A DNA stretch of 64,000 bases from Spirosoma profusum (GTDB lineage: Bacteria > Bacteroidota > Bacteroidia > Cytophagales > Spirosomataceae): positions 124,001-188,000 of the forward strand of contig NZ_JACWZY010000007.1 in assembly GCF_014699005.1 (NCBI RefSeq), read 5' to 3'. Positions 61,872-64,000 of the stretch are shown one piece after another. Each line of letters opens with the position of its first letter. Positions within the stretch are counted from its first letter, which is position 1. The notes beneath the pieces are model-generated. The model made no database searches. It saw nothing but the letters and a program-made list of their open reading frames with translations, and was not told the origin of the DNA. The position numbers and the translations under genes are program-made.

Positions 61872-62445
61872 CGAATTGCAAAAAATCTGGGATTCTCAGA
61901 CCAAGGAGCCACTCTGGGTTATTAATGAAGAGGCATTAAACAGGCATATTCTAGCCCAAAAAAGCCAGGTTCATCATATTACCAATAAAAGTGAACTGGT
62001 TTTAACGTACGTATATATAGTGGCTGGTTTTTCTTTGTTTGGAGTCAATATAGTTAACAATTCAGCGAATTTGTTCATGTATCTGCTGGCTGGCTGGACG
62101 TTGGCGACTGGCTTGTATAGTTTAATCAGTCGAATTCAGCGATTAAAAAGGGAACATGAATTTATTGATCGTTCCATGCTTGGCGAGTTAAAACATGCGC
62201 TCTCAATAGCCACCTACCAGGTTCGTCTTTCCCGCCTGATGCGCTGGAATATGCTGCCTATTATCACTTTTTGCCTAATAGGTGTTTGGGAGAGCGGGAA
62301 ATCAGTCTGGCAGGTGCTGGGTCTATTACTCCTTTTTGGGGCAGCCTACTTTGTGAGCGGCTGGGAACACAGCATTTACAAAGGTAAAAAACGAGAACTG
62401 GAGAAGCTGCAAAAAAAACTTCAGGAAGAAGTGGTCACTCAATAA
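61861..62445 (+). CDS. Membrane protein coupled to the ECF sigma gene, candidate anti-sigma
   Basis: 194 residues. The N-terminal 45 are cytoplasmic-looking (EFDELQKIWDSQTKEPLWVI), followed by hydrophobic segments at about 46-64, 68-88, 128-145 and 149-165 and a charged coiled-coil tail (KGKKRELEKLQKKLQEEVVT). It overlaps the sigma gene by 11 nt, the layout of a translationally coupled regulator. It lacks the H-x3-C-x2-C zinc motif of classic anti-sigma domains, so it would belong to a non-ZAS type. Anti-sigma role inferred from position. Confidence 0.75.
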   Translation: MEFDELQKIWDSQTKEPLWVINEEALNRHILAQKSQVHHITNKSELVLTYVYIVAGFSLFGVNIVNNSANLFMYLLAGWTLATGLYSLISRIQRLKREHEFIDRSMLGELKHALSIATYQVRLSRLMRWNMLPIITFCLIGVWESGKSVWQVLGLLLLFGAAYFVSGWEHSIYKGKKRELEKLQKKLQEEVVTQ

Positions 62446-62506
62446 ATCACTCGCCGAATTACGACAACCAAAACGGATTACACCAACTAAAACTAGTAAA
62501 ACGACT

Positions 62507-63013
62507 ATGGCAGACTATCAGGCAAAATCAACCAACGCATTATCGTTCGTTTTGACACAAGACGACAAATTAATTGGAAAACTTTCCTACAGAAGTTGGT
62601 TCAAGTTTAATGCATTACTCGAACTGGCAAACAACTCGGTTTATCAAGTTGAACCTAAAGGGTTTTGGGGAACAACGATTGAACTAAAAGAAGCCAGCAA
62701 AGTGCTACTAAAATTCAATATGAATTGGCATGGTGAGATTGTTGTTCAAACTTATTTTAATGGCCTTGAGAAAGGTTATCTTTTTAAGCACCAGGGTGTT
62801 TTTAAAGAATCATTTACACTAGTGGACCCAGAAGGAATTGAGCTTTTAGTCATGAAGCCCCATCTGAAATGGAACCTGATGAATTATGAATACCAGCTAA
62901 CAACGTCGGATAGTTTTGAATCTTTTCCGAATAAAGAAATAATTCTGCTGGCTTCGTTACACTGTGCAAACTATTATATGTCAATGATGTCCGCGATGGT
63001 TGTAACAGCGTGA
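62507..63013 (+). CDS. Hypothetical protein, possible Tubby/LURP-one-like fold
   Basis: 168 residues, no signal peptide. The pattern of repeated short strands with charged turns (LIGKLSYRSWFKFNALLELA, TTIELKEASKVLLKFNMNWH, YLFKHQGVFKESFTLVDPEG) is reminiscent of the LURP-one-related/Tubby-like barrel, but I cannot confirm it. A weakly hydrophobic C-terminus (LHCANYYMSMMSAMVVTA) is notable. Third gene after the ECF sigma and candidate anti-sigma, 61 nt downstream, so it may be part of that operon. Confidence 0.55.
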   Translation: MADYQAKSTNALSFVLTQDDKLIGKLSYRSWFKFNALLELANNSVYQVEPKGFWGTTIELKEASKVLLKFNMNWHGEIVVQTYFNGLEKGYLFKHQGVFKESFTLVDPEGIELLVMKPHLKWNLMNYEYQLTTSDSFESFPNKEIILLASLHCANYYMSMMSAMVVTA

Positions 63014-63029
63014 AATAGCCTGTTACGGT

Positions 63030-63989
63030 TTACTGGGCTTTCAATACGTATTGTGCCAGTACGGGGAAGTGGTCGGAGAAGGAAATACCTGATAAGGTCT
63101 GGCACGTTTTAATCTGCCAGTGGTGGCTAACAAATTGCTGGTCGATGCGGGCACAGTAGGGGTGCCGATTCAGGGTGAAACCAAGTCCCTGACCCGCTTC
63201 CTCAAAAGCATTTTGGAAATTCTGACTCAACTTTCCATACGAATAACCAATGGGCAATTCGTTGAAATCACCACATATCAGAACCGGATAACGACTGCCT
63301 ACTACATAGGATTCGACTTCTGATAGCTGCTCATTCCGGTTTTCGAAACCTTCTTTCAAGCGGCTGAAAATATCCGCAAAAGCCAAAAAAGACTGGCCAA
63401 TATTTCCGGCTTTTAGCGATTTTATCAACTGGTCCGTTCGAACACCCATCGACCACAAATGCACATTCACGACCCGAATTGTATCGTTTCCATAAGCTAT
63501 ATCAGCGCAAAGGAAACCATTGATTTCCGGGCCGTTAGGTCGATTCCAGATGCGGCTGTATTTTCTAACAATCGGGTAACTGGAGAACAAAGCCAGTCCA
63601 ACTTGCCGATCTTTTTCGAAGCAGCTTAATTTCTCAAGCTTATTGACGTATTGACGCTCGATGAGCACATTCGGCGAATACTCCTGAAAGCAGGCAATAT
63701 CGGCTTTCAGCGCCGTTGGGTCGAAGCCGCGCCCATGTGGGTTGAGCAAAAAGGTTTCGCTGTTGAAACTCAGTACGTTCAGCGGTTGCCCGTTTCCCGT
63801 ATTCAGTTCGCCATCGCTGTTTCCAACCAGGCGTTTCGCCACGACAAACGAAAACAAGACCCAGATTAAACCAGCTGTGGCAACCAGCGACTGTTTTTTG
63901 TAGAATAGATAAAGGCAGGCTGCGAATCCGCCAACTACCGCCAGGGGCAAACTCATCATAATGAACCCTGTCAGCCAATGGTCGATCAT
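63030..63989 (-). CDS. Endonuclease/exonuclease/phosphatase family membrane protein (N-terminus may lie outside)
   Basis: 319 residues to the first in-window ATG at 63989. Two N-terminal membrane segments (about 9-30, 36-54) lead to an EEP domain: LNVLSFNSETFLLN, the catalytic Glu in ADIACFQEYSP (about 103), VVNVHLWSMG with the HxH-like His, ICGDFNELPIGYSYG (about 238) and the final SFSDHFPVLAQYVL with the catalytic His. It hydrolyses phosphodiesters, possibly in lipids. The frame stays open to the window edge and homologues usually have one further helix, so the real start may lie beyond 64000. Confidence 0.85.
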   Translation of the reverse strand: MIDHWLTGFIMMSLPLAVVGGFAACLYLFYKKQSLVATAGLIWVLFSFVVAKRLVGNSDGELNTGNGQPLNVLSFNSETFLLNPHGRGFDPTALKADIACFQEYSPNVLIERQYVNKLEKLSCFEKDRQVGLALFSSYPIVRKYSRIWNRPNGPEINGFLCADIAYGNDTIRVVNVHLWSMGVRTDQLIKSLKAGNIGQSFLAFADIFSRLKEGFENRNEQLSEVESYVVGSRYPVLICGDFNELPIGYSYGKLSQNFQNAFEEAGQGLGFTLNRHPYCARIDQQFVSHHWQIKTCQTLSGISFSDHFPVLAQYVLKAQ

Positions 63990-64000
63990 CGGATAATAGC

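Noticed and set aside
1..64000. tRNA, rRNA, CRISPR arrays, transposases or phage genes
   Set aside because: None could be recognised on either strand by reading; a covariance-model scan would be needed to exclude a tRNA formally.

Overview
The window reads as a chromosomal segment of a gliding member of the Bacteroidota, most likely order Cytophagales and close to Spirosoma. The evidence is: gliding genes gldH and gldE; secreted proteins with type IX secretion (Por) C-terminal tails; the DUF1800/DUF1501 pair; promoters of the form TTTG-N19/20-TAnnTTTG; no consistent Shine-Dalgarno boxes; and a 29-residue Bacteroidota ribosome-associated protein. No rRNA, tRNA, CRISPR array or transposase was seen.

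Layout. 1-3.2 kb: a BlaI / M56-peptidase operon on the minus strand, ending in an odd third gene that runs off the left edge. 3.3-10.4 kb: gldH, a PAP2 phosphatase, a PurF-type amidotransferase, a haloperoxidase-like lipoprotein and dnaG. 10.4-14.3 kb: a regulatory island with a LuxR-type protein whose receiver is degenerate, a membrane LytTR regulator, a 56-residue peptide, and an acyltransferase-like protein whose C-terminus resembles a RiPP recognition element. 14.3-20.7 kb: rng, the tiny basic protein, a TPR protein and HU on the minus strand, then mutY, ssb and gldE on the plus strand. 20.8-33 kb: a PhyH-type oxygenase, a membrane protein, a DUF3500 protein and three subtilases, two of them tandem T9SS cargo. 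33-38 kb: a secreted three-repeat protein ending in a JAMM-like domain, its small secreted neighbour, and an alpha/beta hydrolase between two copies of a non-coding repeat. 38-50.6 kb: DUF1800/DUF1501, a lipoprotein, a DeoC-like protein, a pseudouridine synthase with a long Arg/Asp/Asn-rich head, acetoacetyl-CoA synthetase, a C-terminal processing protease, accD and a radical SAM enzyme. 50.7-64 kb: a T9SS protein, enoyl-CoA hydratase, xylA, the heptose adenylyltransferase, a ParE-type toxin-antitoxin pair, a flippase-like protein, a MoeB-rhodanese protein, a DUF1080 hydrolase with a sugar isomerase, a glycosyltransferase, an ECF sigma operon and an EEP-family phosphatase.

Three signals stand out beyond the gene list. 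First, the pentamer TACGT/ACGTA, often as RACGTAGY, is several-fold over-represented on both strands in coding and non-coding DNA, but drops to chance level in a few islands. Second, many intergenic spaces are filled by long near-perfect inverted repeats that fall into at least two sequence families. Third, the peptide plus acyltransferase/RRE-like locus at 12.8-14.3 kb looks like an undescribed RiPP-type system and is the best candidate for new biology. All functional calls come from reading motifs and from family knowledge; no database search was run.
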